A stretch of 64,000 bases of DNA, taken from Bernardetia sp. MNP-M8 (lineage in GTDB: Bacteria; Bacteroidota; Bacteroidia; Cytophagales; Bernardetiaceae). Shown one piece after another: positions 1 through 8,996 of the stretch. Positions within the stretch are counted from its first letter, which is position 1; each line of letters starts with the position of its first letter. Location of the stretch: the NCBI RefSeq assembly GCF_037126285.1, contig NZ_CP147012.1:4362676-4426675 (forward strand), read 5' to 3'. Made by a program: the position numbers and the translations under genes. A model generated the notes under the pieces. That model was given only the letters and a program-made list of their open reading frames with translations, did not search any database and was not told where the DNA came from.

Positions 1-51
1 ATATCAAAACTTGATATAGGAAGTGTTTGATAAATCAATGTAAAAAACATC

Positions 52-654
52 TTAGGGACAAGCTACAATACGTTGTGCCATTCTGAAAAGTCCTACATCC
101 AAACCAAGATTTGATTTTTGAGCAGCTTCAATATTGAGTTCGAAACGGTAGGGTTTCTTATCTACTGTTACAAAATTAATGATTCCACATTGTTCTATAA
201 AGCCTTTTAAATTATCTCCGATAGTAAGTGTTGGATATCTTCTGAAATAATCTAAAATATCAGTTAGTTTGCTTTGCTCAGATTGACTGATATAAATCAC
301 TTGACAGCCCCACAAATCAGAAGCATTTTTCTTTCTGCGAACACGCAAACCACGTCCATTTATTTTGTAGTGCATAAGAAAAGATTCTAATTCGTCACCA
401 AAAGGGTCATCACCTAAGATTCCGATTTGTATCATTTCTTTTGGACTCTTAAAAGCCTCAGGGGGAAATTTTGTGTGTTCAATAAAATGAACAATCAAAG
501 CAATTTTTACTTTTGTCGCTGAGTATTGTGCTTTAGAAGGCAAAGTAATAAAGCTAAATAAAAGACTCAGTAGAAAGATAAATATAGTTTTTGATAGAAA
601 TTTAGTAATCAAATTTGTTTTATGTAGTTTCTGAGAAAGTAATTTTATAAACAT
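52..654 (-). CDS. YfiR family (DUF4154) protein
   Basis: A 200-residue secreted protein. A basic, hydrophobic N-terminus of about 40 residues ending near SKAQ looks like a signal peptide. The body follows the DUF4154/YfiR pattern: KVKIALIVHFIEHTKFP near the start, IGILGDDPFGDELE in the middle, the QVIYIS strand, LTIGDNLKGFIEQCGIINF, and a C-terminal ELNIEAAQKSNLGLDVGLFRMAQ helix. YfiR proteins in Proteobacteria are periplasmic regulators of diguanylate cyclases. In Bacteroidota they often accompany sensor kinases or TonB-type receptors, but no such partner is visible in this window. The family is clear; the role is inferred only from family. Confidence 0.85.
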   Translation of the reverse strand: MFIKLLSQKLHKTNLITKFLSKTIFIFLLSLLFSFITLPSKAQYSATKVKIALIVHFIEHTKFPPEAFKSPKEMIQIGILGDDPFGDELESFLMHYKINGRGLRVRRKKNASDLWGCQVIYISQSEQSKLTDILDYFRRYPTLTIGDNLKGFIEQCGIINFVTVDKKPYRFELNIEAAQKSNLGLDVGLFRMAQRIVACP

Positions 655-1056
655 CGAATAAACTTAAAAGAGTAGAAATAAACTTAAATAGGCAAAAAAT
701 GGACTACTTTTTACACAAAGCATACGACAACAAAAAATGAAGATGGATAGCAAAATTATGCAATTATTTTTAATCTTAGTGCAATCGCTGTGTAATTTAA
801 ACTATAAACGCTTCTGCTACAAATAAAATATACAATGACTTAAAAAATTGTGCAATTTTTAATTTTTTTTTAAGTCATCAAGGTTATAATTTTCATATTT
901 AAATTATTCTTTAAATGAGAAAAATTCTACTATTTCACAATTTTATAGATGGAGTTTTCTAAAAATTAACTATTAATATTTCTTACAAAGCAAAAAAGTC
1001 ATCAACAAAACAAATTTGCTGATGACTTTTTTTATTCTTTTTAAAAATGCTAAAAA
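655..1056. other. intergenic region with terminator
   Basis: A 402-base AT-rich stretch between the YfiR gene and the first T9SS paralog, both on the minus strand. Apart from the terminator hairpin at 992-1033 I see no gene or repeat. It should hold the promoter of the YfiR gene, but I found no exact TAnnTTTG box. Confidence 0.6.
992..1033 (-). terminator. terminator of the first T9SS paralog
   Basis: AAAAAAGTCATCA at 992-1004 pairs with TGATGACTTTTTTT at 1020-1033, a stem of about 13 bp flanked by A and T runs, so it can work in both directions. It lies just downstream of the minus-strand gene ending at 1057. Near-identical hairpins follow the two other paralogs. Confidence 0.8.
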
Positions 1057-4000
1057 TTACTTTTTCAAAACTACTTTTTTATAGAAAATTCCTTTTTGAG
1101 AAATGATTTTCACAAAATAAATTCCGTTACTCAAGTTATTCAAATCAAGAGTGATTTTATCAGAATTGATGATTTTTGTTGTTTGTAGTTCCATTCCCAA
1201 AGCATTTACTAAAGTTACTTCACTTGCATTCAAAATTGTATTCAATTCTATATTCAATAAAGAAGTAGTCGGATTTGGATATATTTTGATGTAATTAGCC
1301 TTGATAAAATCATCATTAGATAGAATCCTATCTATTGTAAATGGCTCAGAAGTAATAGATGTATCTCCACTAGAAATAACGACTGTATAAACTCCAATTC
1401 TATTTTGTAGAGTTTCTAAGTTTAATGTTGGGTTTGTTTGCCCAGTTATCAAAACGCCATCTCTGTACCATTGATAAGTAACTTTTCCAGTCGGAACAGA
1501 TAATATATTTTCATTTTCATCAAAGTTAATATCAAACTTATAATTTTTATTTGTAGACTGTACAACCACAGTATCTTGTTTTGCCTCTCCACAAATTGCT
1601 ACTCTCCAAATGAGCTTAGTAGGAAAAGGTAAAAGCCCTGTCACTTTACTATTATTTTTAGAAGGATTTTCTAACTCTCCAAAACCTGAAACTAACATCC
1701 AAATTCCACTTATTCCCATGTTTTGTGCAGCAAGAGTTACTGTAGAATTTGATGTTTCTATATCTGCTCCTGCATTAGCAACGATTTCAGAGTTAGAGTC
1801 TGAACAGTTGAAGACAGGTAAGTTCAAGTTAGAATTTGTAAGTGGAAGAACAGCAACTTTATTAGAAATTGTATTTGTAATAATTGGCGAGTTAAAATCA
1901 AAATAAATTGCAGCACGGTTTTTTATGACCGTTCCGATACGGTTATTTGCCTTTTGTTTGATTTTGAACTTAATAAATCCGTGAGAAGCTGGTTCGTTCG
2001 AATTACTATCTGGAAGGTTAATATTATCAAACTCAAAACGCAAGACACGAGTATCAGCATCGCCATCAATTATAAAGTTATAATTGTGCGAAACCATTCC
2101 CAAACGAATTGTTTCTATGTCTAAAAAATCAGAAAGCGTATCCAAAACTACAATATTTACAGCTTCAATTGTTCCTGTGTTTTGAAAACGAATGGTATAA
2201 TCTAATTCAGTAGTTTTTTCAATTAAGTTTTGATTTGTCAAGCCAAACGGAACAACTTGTTTGTCATTAGGATCATAACTATCCAAAATTTCAGAACACG
2301 AAGTTTCCGAACGCACTCCACCATCATTTTGAGGAAGTGCAACTCCAGATTCTTGAACAGGAGCAACACTTACAGTAGGATTAGGGTTTTCAGCTTTTGT
2401 CTTGTAAGGAATAGCAACTTGACAGCCTTCCACAAAAGCAGAAATAGGGTCGTGATTTTGAGGAAATAATTCCATTCTCATCGTCATTCCATTGGTAAAT
2501 ACCTCAATTTCTACCTCTCCGTTAGCAGGAAGTAATGTGTTTGCTTCTTTGAAAACTTGTGAGTTGGCATACAAACGATACGGAATAGAATCAGTAGCTG
2601 TATTTGTTAGATTTTTGATGGTATAACGAGCAATTCCACCACCAACACAACGTCCAGAAATTTCATATTTGTTTTCATTATCTGTCCAGCTTTGACAACT
2701 GTTAGCAGGAGAAATAGTAGCTTTTACGCATTGAGTAAGACCTCTTATTGCTTCAATTCCACAAATAACAGAATCTTGAAAAACAATTTTTTCAGAATTT
2801 CTAGCAGCCAAACTACCAATATCGAAGAAATAGCTATTTCCTTCTTTCCTAGTCCAAGTAGGAGAACTAGAAACAGGAAAAATATAATCTGGGTATTCTA
2901 CTTTTACTTCTACATTTTGTGCAGTTGCAAAACCTTTGTTTTGATATTCTACTGTTGTACTGCTCATAAAACATCTTCTTCGACGTGCATTTGTAATATC
3001 AACAGTAAGGTAAGAACATGGTAGAACTTTAAATCCAAAGTTTAAGTCTTCTGGGTTTAATACTCTTCCGTTTTCTATTTCTATCTCTTTTACAGAATCA
3101 CATTTATTGGTGCTAAAGATTCTATAATATTCTGAGTCAAGAGGTTTTGCTTCTAATACTAAAGCTGTACTGTCTTGTAGTGTCAGCCTATATAATCCAT
3201 TATTATTTGATACAGTATATTTTCCTTGATTGGATTTAATGAGTATCTTAGGAAAGACAGTTTCGTTACCATCATAATAACAGTTGGCAGCATTTTCAAT
3301 AAATGTATTTCCTTTTATTTTTGCATAAGGAGCTTTATCTCCAAAAGTTAGCAGCGTACTGGCATCAGAGTTGGAATTTCGTCTTGGAATAAATACGCCA
3401 TTGATAGTTGTATCTTTTTGCATATTAACTATTGCATATATTTTCCCTTTATTTCCTATAGTTATTTCTCCTTGTCCAACAGCATAACGTTCGAAACCGT
3501 TTGAATTTTTAAAATAAAAGAATGGAGTAATTACGCCATTTTCTATTTTTGCTAGATAACGATCAGCATACGTATAAAAATAGTCATACTGTTTGTTGAT
3601 TACCATTCTTCTAGTAGAATAATTAGCTACTGTATTTCTCAAATCTACTTCAGACTCTAAAAAATTTACCTCTTTATCTAGTTTTAATAAAACAGTTTCT
3701 CCTATGACACTAGTATTATTTAGTTCTGAAGACACATCTACCTCTCCGTACATATAGATATTATCTTCTTGATCCAAGTCTACAGTAGTGTGCGTATATA
3801 CTTTAGTATATAAATGTCCATTGACTCCACCAAAACTTCTATTGCCTGAATATGCTTTCAATATGTCAGGCGTATCTTTAGCAAATAATCTTTGTCCTCG
3901 CTTATCAAACTTGACAATAATAATATTAGGATCATATTCTGTAGTCGAAAAATCACTTGTTACTCTAGTGCTTATTACCTCTTTATCAGCGAACTCAAAA

Positions 4001-4878
4001 CTACCACTAGCAGCTAAAGCATAAAGTACATTTCCTTTACTATCTACCCTTACATTGTTTGTGTTGACAGCTTTATGACCACCTCTGCCACTTAATATTC
4101 CTTCATCTGGCATCATCGTTCTGTACCATATCAGATTACCAGCTGTACTAAACTTTAGAAACAACATTCCTGTAAGATAATAAATGTTGTTTCCGTTAAT
4201 AGGTAAATTTATTGTTGTACTTCCTATCTTTATAGGTGGACTAGTGTGCGATACGACGGATATGGCAGTATAAAAATTTCCTTCTTCATCTACTTTAATC
4301 ATATTATTAGGTGAAGAAGATACCTTTACAACATCAGTTGCTTTAAAATCATATCCTCTTTGCCATATAATTTCTCCTTCAATATTATATTTTATAAATA
4401 AATTATCTACACTTTCATAAACTGTTCCCTCAATAGTAAGGGGTTTACCTATTCCAGCAACCCAATTCAAATAAATTTCATTCTGTTTAGAAACATCTAT
4501 ATCTACATATCTTTCTTTATAGTTACTAGGATTTAGTGTGTCAGTAACTACTGTTTTTATCCAAAGTAGATTGTTATCTTTACTAATTCTTGCCACAAAA
4601 AAACCACCTGCTCCTAACTCTTCTTCATAAATAAAGGTGCTACCATATATTTTTCCTGCTTGGTCATTTGGAACAATGTAAGTGCCTGTTATTACTTTGC
4701 TATCGTCAGACAAAGGTATTGCTTTAACAATATTCAACTTGCTATTTTGTACTATCTCACCACTTTCACTCCCAATATACATTTCCATTGCACTTTCTAA
4801 TTCTTGTGCAGATGTTCTTTCTGTAATTGAAAAGAAAGCAAGGATAATTATACATATTACTGTAAAATTCTGTTTCAT
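1057..4878 (-). CDS. T9SS-exported SBBP/DUF7619-type protein, paralog 1
   Basis: A secreted surface or extracellular protein of about 1,273 residues. The start is placed at the internal ATG at 4878 because a signal peptide begins there (MKQNFTVICIIILAFFS, cleavage near TSAQE); the longer frame runs to 4914. The N-terminal half has SBBP-like beta-propeller repeats (FVARISKDNNLLWIKT, LKFSTAGNLIWYRT, VDSKGNVLYAL). Next come a Cys-rich beta-sandwich stretch, a DUF7619/DUF11-like domain (SYDPNDKQVVPFG, IRFQNTGTIEAVNIVVLD, SHGFIKFKIKQK), two PKD/Ig-like domains, and a C-terminal sorting domain (IKIYPNPTTSLLN to GIYFVKI...KK). The sorting domain implies outer-membrane translocation by T9SS. It is the first of three tandem paralogs. 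The cargo function is unknown. Confidence 0.88.
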   Translation of the reverse strand: MKQNFTVICIIILAFFSITERTSAQELESAMEMYIGSESGEIVQNSKLNIVKAIPLSDDSKVITGTYIVPNDQAGKIYGSTFIYEEELGAGGFFVARISKDNNLLWIKTVVTDTLNPSNYKERYVDIDVSKQNEIYLNWVAGIGKPLTIEGTVYESVDNLFIKYNIEGEIIWQRGYDFKATDVVKVSSSPNNMIKVDEEGNFYTAISVVSHTSPPIKIGSTTINLPINGNNIYYLTGMLFLKFSTAGNLIWYRTMMPDEGILSGRGGHKAVNTNNVRVDSKGNVLYALAASGSFEFADKEVISTRVTSDFSTTEYDPNIIIVKFDKRGQRLFAKDTPDILKAYSGNRSFGGVNGHLYTKVYTHTTVDLDQEDNIYMYGEVDVSSELNNTSVIGETVLLKLDKEVNFLESEVDLRNTVANYSTRRMVINKQYDYFYTYADRYLAKIENGVITPFFYFKNSNGFERYAVGQGEITIGNKGKIYAIVNMQKDTTINGVFIPRRNSNSDASTLLTFGDKAPYAKIKGNTFIENAANCYYDGNETVFPKILIKSNQGKYTVSNNNGLYRLTLQDSTALVLEAKPLDSEYYRIFSTNKCDSVKEIEIENGRVLNPEDLNFGFKVLPCSYLTVDITNARRRRCFMSSTTVEYQNKGFATAQNVEVKVEYPDYIFPVSSSPTWTRKEGNSYFFDIGSLAARNSEKIVFQDSVICGIEAIRGLTQCVKATISPANSCQSWTDNENKYEISGRCVGGGIARYTIKNLTNTATDSIPYRLYANSQVFKEANTLLPANGEVEIEVFTNGMTMRMELFPQNHDPISAFVEGCQVAIPYKTKAENPNPTVSVAPVQESGVALPQNDGGVRSETSCSEILDSYDPNDKQVVPFGLTNQNLIEKTTELDYTIRFQNTGTIEAVNIVVLDTLSDFLDIETIRLGMVSHNYNFIIDGDADTRVLRFEFDNINLPDSNSNEPASHGFIKFKIKQKANNRIGTVIKNRAAIYFDFNSPIITNTISNKVAVLPLTNSNLNLPVFNCSDSNSEIVANAGADIETSNSTVTLAAQNMGISGIWMLVSGFGELENPSKNNSKVTGLLPFPTKLIWRVAICGEAKQDTVVVQSTNKNYKFDINFDENENILSVPTGKVTYQWYRDGVLITGQTNPTLNLETLQNRIGVYTVVISSGDTSITSEPFTIDRILSNDDFIKANYIKIYPNPTTSLLNIELNTILNASEVTLVNALGMELQTTKIINSDKITLDLNNLSNGIYFVKIISQKGIFYKKVVLKK

Positions 4879-4911
4879 ATAAAATTGTAAATAAGTGAAT
4901 GAAATAAAATA

Positions 4912-4919
4912 CAAAGGTA
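4912..4919 (-). promoter_or_regulatory. Bacteroidota -7 box upstream of paralog 1
   Basis: On the minus strand this reads TACCTTTG, matching the Bacteroidota -7 consensus TAnnTTTG, 34-41 bases before the ATG at 4878. The same octamer with the same flanks precedes the other two paralogs at 8887 and 12819. No clear -33 TTTG was found. Confidence 0.65.
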
Positions 4920-4957
4920 AGGTTTGCTATTGGTAAAAGAAAATTATTACAAAACAA

Positions 4958-4994
4958 AAAAGTCATCAACAAAACAGATTTGCTGATGACTTTT
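4958..4994 (-). terminator. terminator of paralog 2
   Basis: AAAAGTCATCA pairs with TGATGACTTTT around a 15-base loop, just downstream of the gene ending at 5018. It is nearly identical to the hairpins at 992 and 8931. Confidence 0.75.
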
Positions 4995-5017
4995 GTGTGT
5001 CTAATAAACGCTATAAT

Positions 5018-8000
5018 TTATTTTTTCAAAACTACTTTTTTATAAAATATTCCTTTTTGAGAAACAATTTTTACAAAATAAATTCCATTACTCAAGTTAT
5101 TCAACTCAAGAGTTACTTTATCAGAATTGATGATTTTTGTTGTTTGTAGTTCCATTCCTAAGGCATTTACTAAAATTACTTCACTAGCATTCAAAACCGT
5201 ATTCAATTCTACATTCAATAAAGAAGTAGTCGGATTTGGATATATTTTGATGTAATTAGCCTTGATAAAATCATCATTAGATAGAATTTTATCTATTGTA
5301 AATGGCTCAGAAGTAATAGATGTATCTCCACTAGAAATCACAACAGTATAAACTCCAATTCTATTTTCTAATGTTGATAAGTCTAATTTTGCGCCTGTTT
5401 GTCCAGTTATCAAAACGCCATCTCTGTACCATTGATAAGTAACTTTTCCAGTCGGAACAGATAATGTAGCTTCAGTTTCATTAAAATCAATAGTAAATTT
5501 GTAGTCTGTGTTTGTAGATTGTACAATAACTGTATCTTGTTTTGCTTCTCCACAAACGGCTACTCTCCAAACTAGTTTTGTAGGAAAAGGTAAAACTCCA
5601 GTAACTTTACTATTATTTTTAGAAGCATCTTCTAACTCTCCAAAACCTGAAAGTAAAGACCAATTTCCAAATACTTGTGTCGCTTTTGCTGCTAAAGTGG
5701 CTGTAGAATTTGAAGTTTCTATATCTGTTCCTGCATTGGCGATAAGCTCAAAATTAGCATCTGAACAATTGAAAACAGGTAAATTCAAATTATCATTTCT
5801 GAGTGGTAAAATAGCAACTTTATTAGAAATTGTATTTGTAATAATTGGCGAATTAAAATCAAAATAAATAGCTGCTCTGTTTTTTATAACTGTTCCGATA
5901 GAGTTATTCGCTTTTTGTTTGATTTTGAATTTGATAAATCCGTGAGAAGCTGGCTCGTTTGAATTACTATCTGGAAGATTAATGTTATCAAACTCAAAAC
6001 GCAAGACACGAGTATCAGCATCGCCATCAATCAATAATTTATAATCATGAGAAACCATTCCCAAACGAATTGTTTCTATATCTAAAAACTCTGAAAGCGT
6101 ATCTAAAACTACGATATTTACAGCTTCAATGGTACCTGTATTTTGAAAGCGAATAGTGTAATCTAATTCTGTAGTTTTTTCTATTAGATTTTCATTTGTC
6201 AAGCCAAAAGGCACAACTTGTTTGTCATTAGGGTCATAACTATCCAAAATTTCTGAACACGAAGTTTCCGAACGCTCTCCACCATCATTTTGAGGAAGTG
6301 CCACTCCAGATTGTTGTACAGGAGCAACACTAACAACAGGATTAGGGTTTTCAGCTTTGGTCTTGTAAGGAATAGCAACTTGACAGCCTTCTACAAAAGC
6401 AGAAATAGGGTCGTGATTTTGTGGAAATAATTCCATTCTCATTGTCATTCCATTGGTAAATACTTCAATTTCCACTTCTCCATTAGCAGAAAGTAATGTA
6501 TTTGCTTCTCTGAAAACTTGTGAGTTGGCATACAAACGATACGGAATAGAATCAGTAGCTGTATTTGTTAAGTTTTTGATTGTGTAACGAGCAATTCCAC
6601 CACCGACACAACGTCCAGTAATCTCATATTTATTTTCATTATCCGTCCAATCTTCACAAGAGTTAGCAGGAGAAATAGTAGCTTTTACGCATTGAGTAAG
6701 TCCACGTATTTCTTCAATTCCACAAATGACAGAATCTTGAAAAACGATTTTTTCAGAATTTCCAGCAGCCAAACTACCAATATCGAAGAAATAGCTATTT
6801 CCTTCTTTTCTACTCCAAGAAGGTGAGCTAGAAACAGGGAAGATATAATCAGGATATTCTACTTTTACCTCTACATTTTGAGCAGTAACAAAACCTTTGT
6901 TTTGATATTCTACTGTCGTACTGCTCATAAAACATCTACGACGAGGTTCGTTTATGATGTTAATAGAAAGGTAGGAACAAGGAAGAGTCTGATAACCAAA
7001 ATGAAGTGAAGTAGGGTCTTGAATTTGTCCTCCATTAATAACTACTTGCTTTACTGTATCACAATTTGGAATAATATATTGAGCTAAATAATTATTAGCA
7101 AGAGAACTTCTTAGTGTATAATTTCCTTCTGAAAATGGCATTAAAAAATCTCCATTAAGATTAGACATTGCATAATAACCATCATTTCGTTTTATCAAAA
7201 TACTTGAAATGGCTTGATCAGTTGGATTTAATTGACAATTTGTATTTAAATCTGCAAACACTTTGCCTTCTCCCCTAAAAGTAGGAAAAACAAAACTATC
7301 GTCTTTTATTTTACCGATATATTGTAATAAACCTTCTGTGTTTTGAATAAAGGGTACATTAGGCAAGGTAGTCGTTCCGATAGTGCTATTAGGAACATAA
7401 ACGCCACTTACATAAATATTTCCTCTATTGTCTACAGCTAAACCTCTTTTATTGTCATTATAAACATCGCCATTTAGTTTGGGAACACCTAAGTTTACTC
7501 CCCAGTCTACACCTACAGATTGATTGATTTTTACTAAAAAATGGCTTTCACTTTCGTCAGTCAAAATATGAGAGGTATTACCAAACGTTACATTTGTTCC
7601 TCTTCCATCAACTCCCTTTATTGTAAAAGCAACATATATATTTTCAGAATTATCAACTACCATTCCTTGATAATTTGAAAGGTATGTTGCTACTCCATTG
7701 TTTGTTGGAAAATCTTGTTGCCAAATTATATTTTGGTTATTATCTGTTTTTACTACATAACAAGTTCTTTCACTTGTTTGCATCTCATTGCTTGATACTC
7801 CAAAAATAAAAATATGCTCTCCTACTCTATCAAGTAACAAACGCAAATAAAGCTCTCCAATTTCAGTTTGTACATTATTATGGTATAACAAATTTCCATT
7901 TGTATCATACTTTATCAAAAAAGCAGGAAAAATTTTATTTCTCAAATTATTGGTTTCTGAGCTTCCATTGAATACTAAAGTTTCTCCAGTAGCGTGTATT

Positions 8001-8842
8001 GATATAATAGGATTTCCATTAGAATCTATTATTAAGTCGTCAAAATTCACGTAGCCTAATTCTGATACTATTTGTCTGTTCCAAATATATTGTCCACTAC
8101 TACTAAATTTTAAAGTTAAAACTTCTGAGCCTTGTCCTCCACCATATATAGGGTCATTAGCAGGGGGATAAGTGTTTTTAGGAATAGTAAATGTAGTTCC
8201 ATCTATATTAAACTGATAAGGCGTTCCGTCTTTATCTTGTGCTAAAACAGTAAGAGCTAAGAATACGTTATTTTGGTCATCAACAGAGATTTTTGTTCCT
8301 TGTCTAACAAAATTCAAGCTTTCACTATGCAGCAATAATGCTTTATGCCAAATTTCATCTCCAGTAGGAGATAGTTTCAATATAAAATTATCGATTTGAT
8401 TGTATTGATTGTTTGACCATGTAACTCTATCTAAAGTTCTGTTGTAGCCTGAACTAAAAACTACATGAATATTTCCAGAATTGTCAATTTCTATATTTGA
8501 AAAATCTAAATCATTGTATGAATTAGCTGTTGGGTTAGTAGCAAAATCTGTAAACCATTCACCATTTTTTATCCAAATTACTTCATCAGTAGGAGATATT
8601 TTGGCTACAAAAAACTTGTTATTTTGACTTTGCGTAAACGGAACATTATTTCCTTCTACACTTAAAGCATTTCCAATTCCAAAACCAGAGATAATTTTAT
8701 TATTATCTGCATCTATTTTGATACTTGTTATATCACAATAATGCAATTCTAAAATATCTGTCCAAACCTGTGCAAAGGCTGCATTACTCAAAAGATTGCA
8801 ACTAAATAAAAGCACTAAAAAACAGGTAAAAATCCGTTTCAT
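5018..8842 (-). CDS. T9SS-exported SBBP/DUF7619-type protein, paralog 2
   Basis: About 1,274 residues from the ATG at 8842, where a lipophilic signal peptide starts (MKRIFTCFLVLLFSC, ending AFAQ); the open frame extends uselessly to 8947. The domain order is that of paralog 1: SBBP-like propeller repeats (FFVAKISPTDEVIWIK, LKLSPTGDEIWHKAL, VDNSGNIHVVF), then an RRRCFMSSTTVEYQNKG beta-sandwich region, a DUF7619-like domain, PKD/Ig-like domains and a T9SS sorting tail. The C-terminal half is almost the same as in paralogs 1 and 3, while the propeller half differs strongly. A block of roughly 600 bp (about 5813-6421) looks base-identical to paralog 3, which suggests gene conversion. Confidence 0.88.
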   Translation of the reverse strand: MKRIFTCFLVLLFSCNLLSNAAFAQVWTDILELHYCDITSIKIDADNNKIISGFGIGNALSVEGNNVPFTQSQNNKFFVAKISPTDEVIWIKNGEWFTDFATNPTANSYNDLDFSNIEIDNSGNIHVVFSSGYNRTLDRVTWSNNQYNQIDNFILKLSPTGDEIWHKALLLHSESLNFVRQGTKISVDDQNNVFLALTVLAQDKDGTPYQFNIDGTTFTIPKNTYPPANDPIYGGGQGSEVLTLKFSSSGQYIWNRQIVSELGYVNFDDLIIDSNGNPIISIHATGETLVFNGSSETNNLRNKIFPAFLIKYDTNGNLLYHNNVQTEIGELYLRLLLDRVGEHIFIFGVSSNEMQTSERTCYVVKTDNNQNIIWQQDFPTNNGVATYLSNYQGMVVDNSENIYVAFTIKGVDGRGTNVTFGNTSHILTDESESHFLVKINQSVGVDWGVNLGVPKLNGDVYNDNKRGLAVDNRGNIYVSGVYVPNSTIGTTTLPNVPFIQNTEGLLQYIGKIKDDSFVFPTFRGEGKVFADLNTNCQLNPTDQAISSILIKRNDGYYAMSNLNGDFLMPFSEGNYTLRSSLANNYLAQYIIPNCDTVKQVVINGGQIQDPTSLHFGYQTLPCSYLSINIINEPRRRCFMSSTTVEYQNKGFVTAQNVEVKVEYPDYIFPVSSSPSWSRKEGNSYFFDIGSLAAGNSEKIVFQDSVICGIEEIRGLTQCVKATISPANSCEDWTDNENKYEITGRCVGGGIARYTIKNLTNTATDSIPYRLYANSQVFREANTLLSANGEVEIEVFTNGMTMRMELFPQNHDPISAFVEGCQVAIPYKTKAENPNPVVSVAPVQQSGVALPQNDGGERSETSCSEILDSYDPNDKQVVPFGLTNENLIEKTTELDYTIRFQNTGTIEAVNIVVLDTLSEFLDIETIRLGMVSHDYKLLIDGDADTRVLRFEFDNINLPDSNSNEPASHGFIKFKIKQKANNSIGTVIKNRAAIYFDFNSPIITNTISNKVAILPLRNDNLNLPVFNCSDANFELIANAGTDIETSNSTATLAAKATQVFGNWSLLSGFGELEDASKNNSKVTGVLPFPTKLVWRVAVCGEAKQDTVIVQSTNTDYKFTIDFNETEATLSVPTGKVTYQWYRDGVLITGQTGAKLDLSTLENRIGVYTVVISSGDTSITSEPFTIDKILSNDDFIKANYIKIYPNPTTSLLNVELNTVLNASEVILVNALGMELQTTKIINSDKVTLELNNLSNGIYFVKIVSQKGIFYKKVVLKK

Positions 8843-8886
8843 TATCAATTTAATTTTAAGTGAAAATAGCTTTTTAAAATAAAATA

Positions 8887-8894
8887 CAAAGGTA
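8887..8894 (-). promoter_or_regulatory. Bacteroidota -7 box upstream of paralog 2
   Basis: Minus-strand TACCTTTG, 45-52 bases upstream of the ATG at 8842, in the same conserved sequence context as the boxes at 4912 and 12819. Confidence 0.6.
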
Positions 8895-8930
8895 AGGTTT
8901 GCTATTGATAAAAGAAAATTATTACAAAAC

Positions 8931-8972
8931 AAAAAAATCATCAACAAAACAGATTTGCTGATGACTTTTTTT
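8931..8972 (-). terminator. terminator of paralog 3
   Basis: AAAAAAATCATCA pairs with TGATGACTTTTTTT with one mismatch compared with its sister hairpins. It lies just downstream of the gene ending at 8997. Confidence 0.75.
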
Positions 8973-8996
8973 ATTCTTTTTAAGAAATGCTAAAAA

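Noticed and set aside
1610-1906. Plus-strand open frames inside the T9SS paralogs (also at 5508 and 9487)
   Set aside because: They repeat at the same place in all three paralogs because the coding DNA repeats, and have no signals of their own; the minus-strand frame is the real one.
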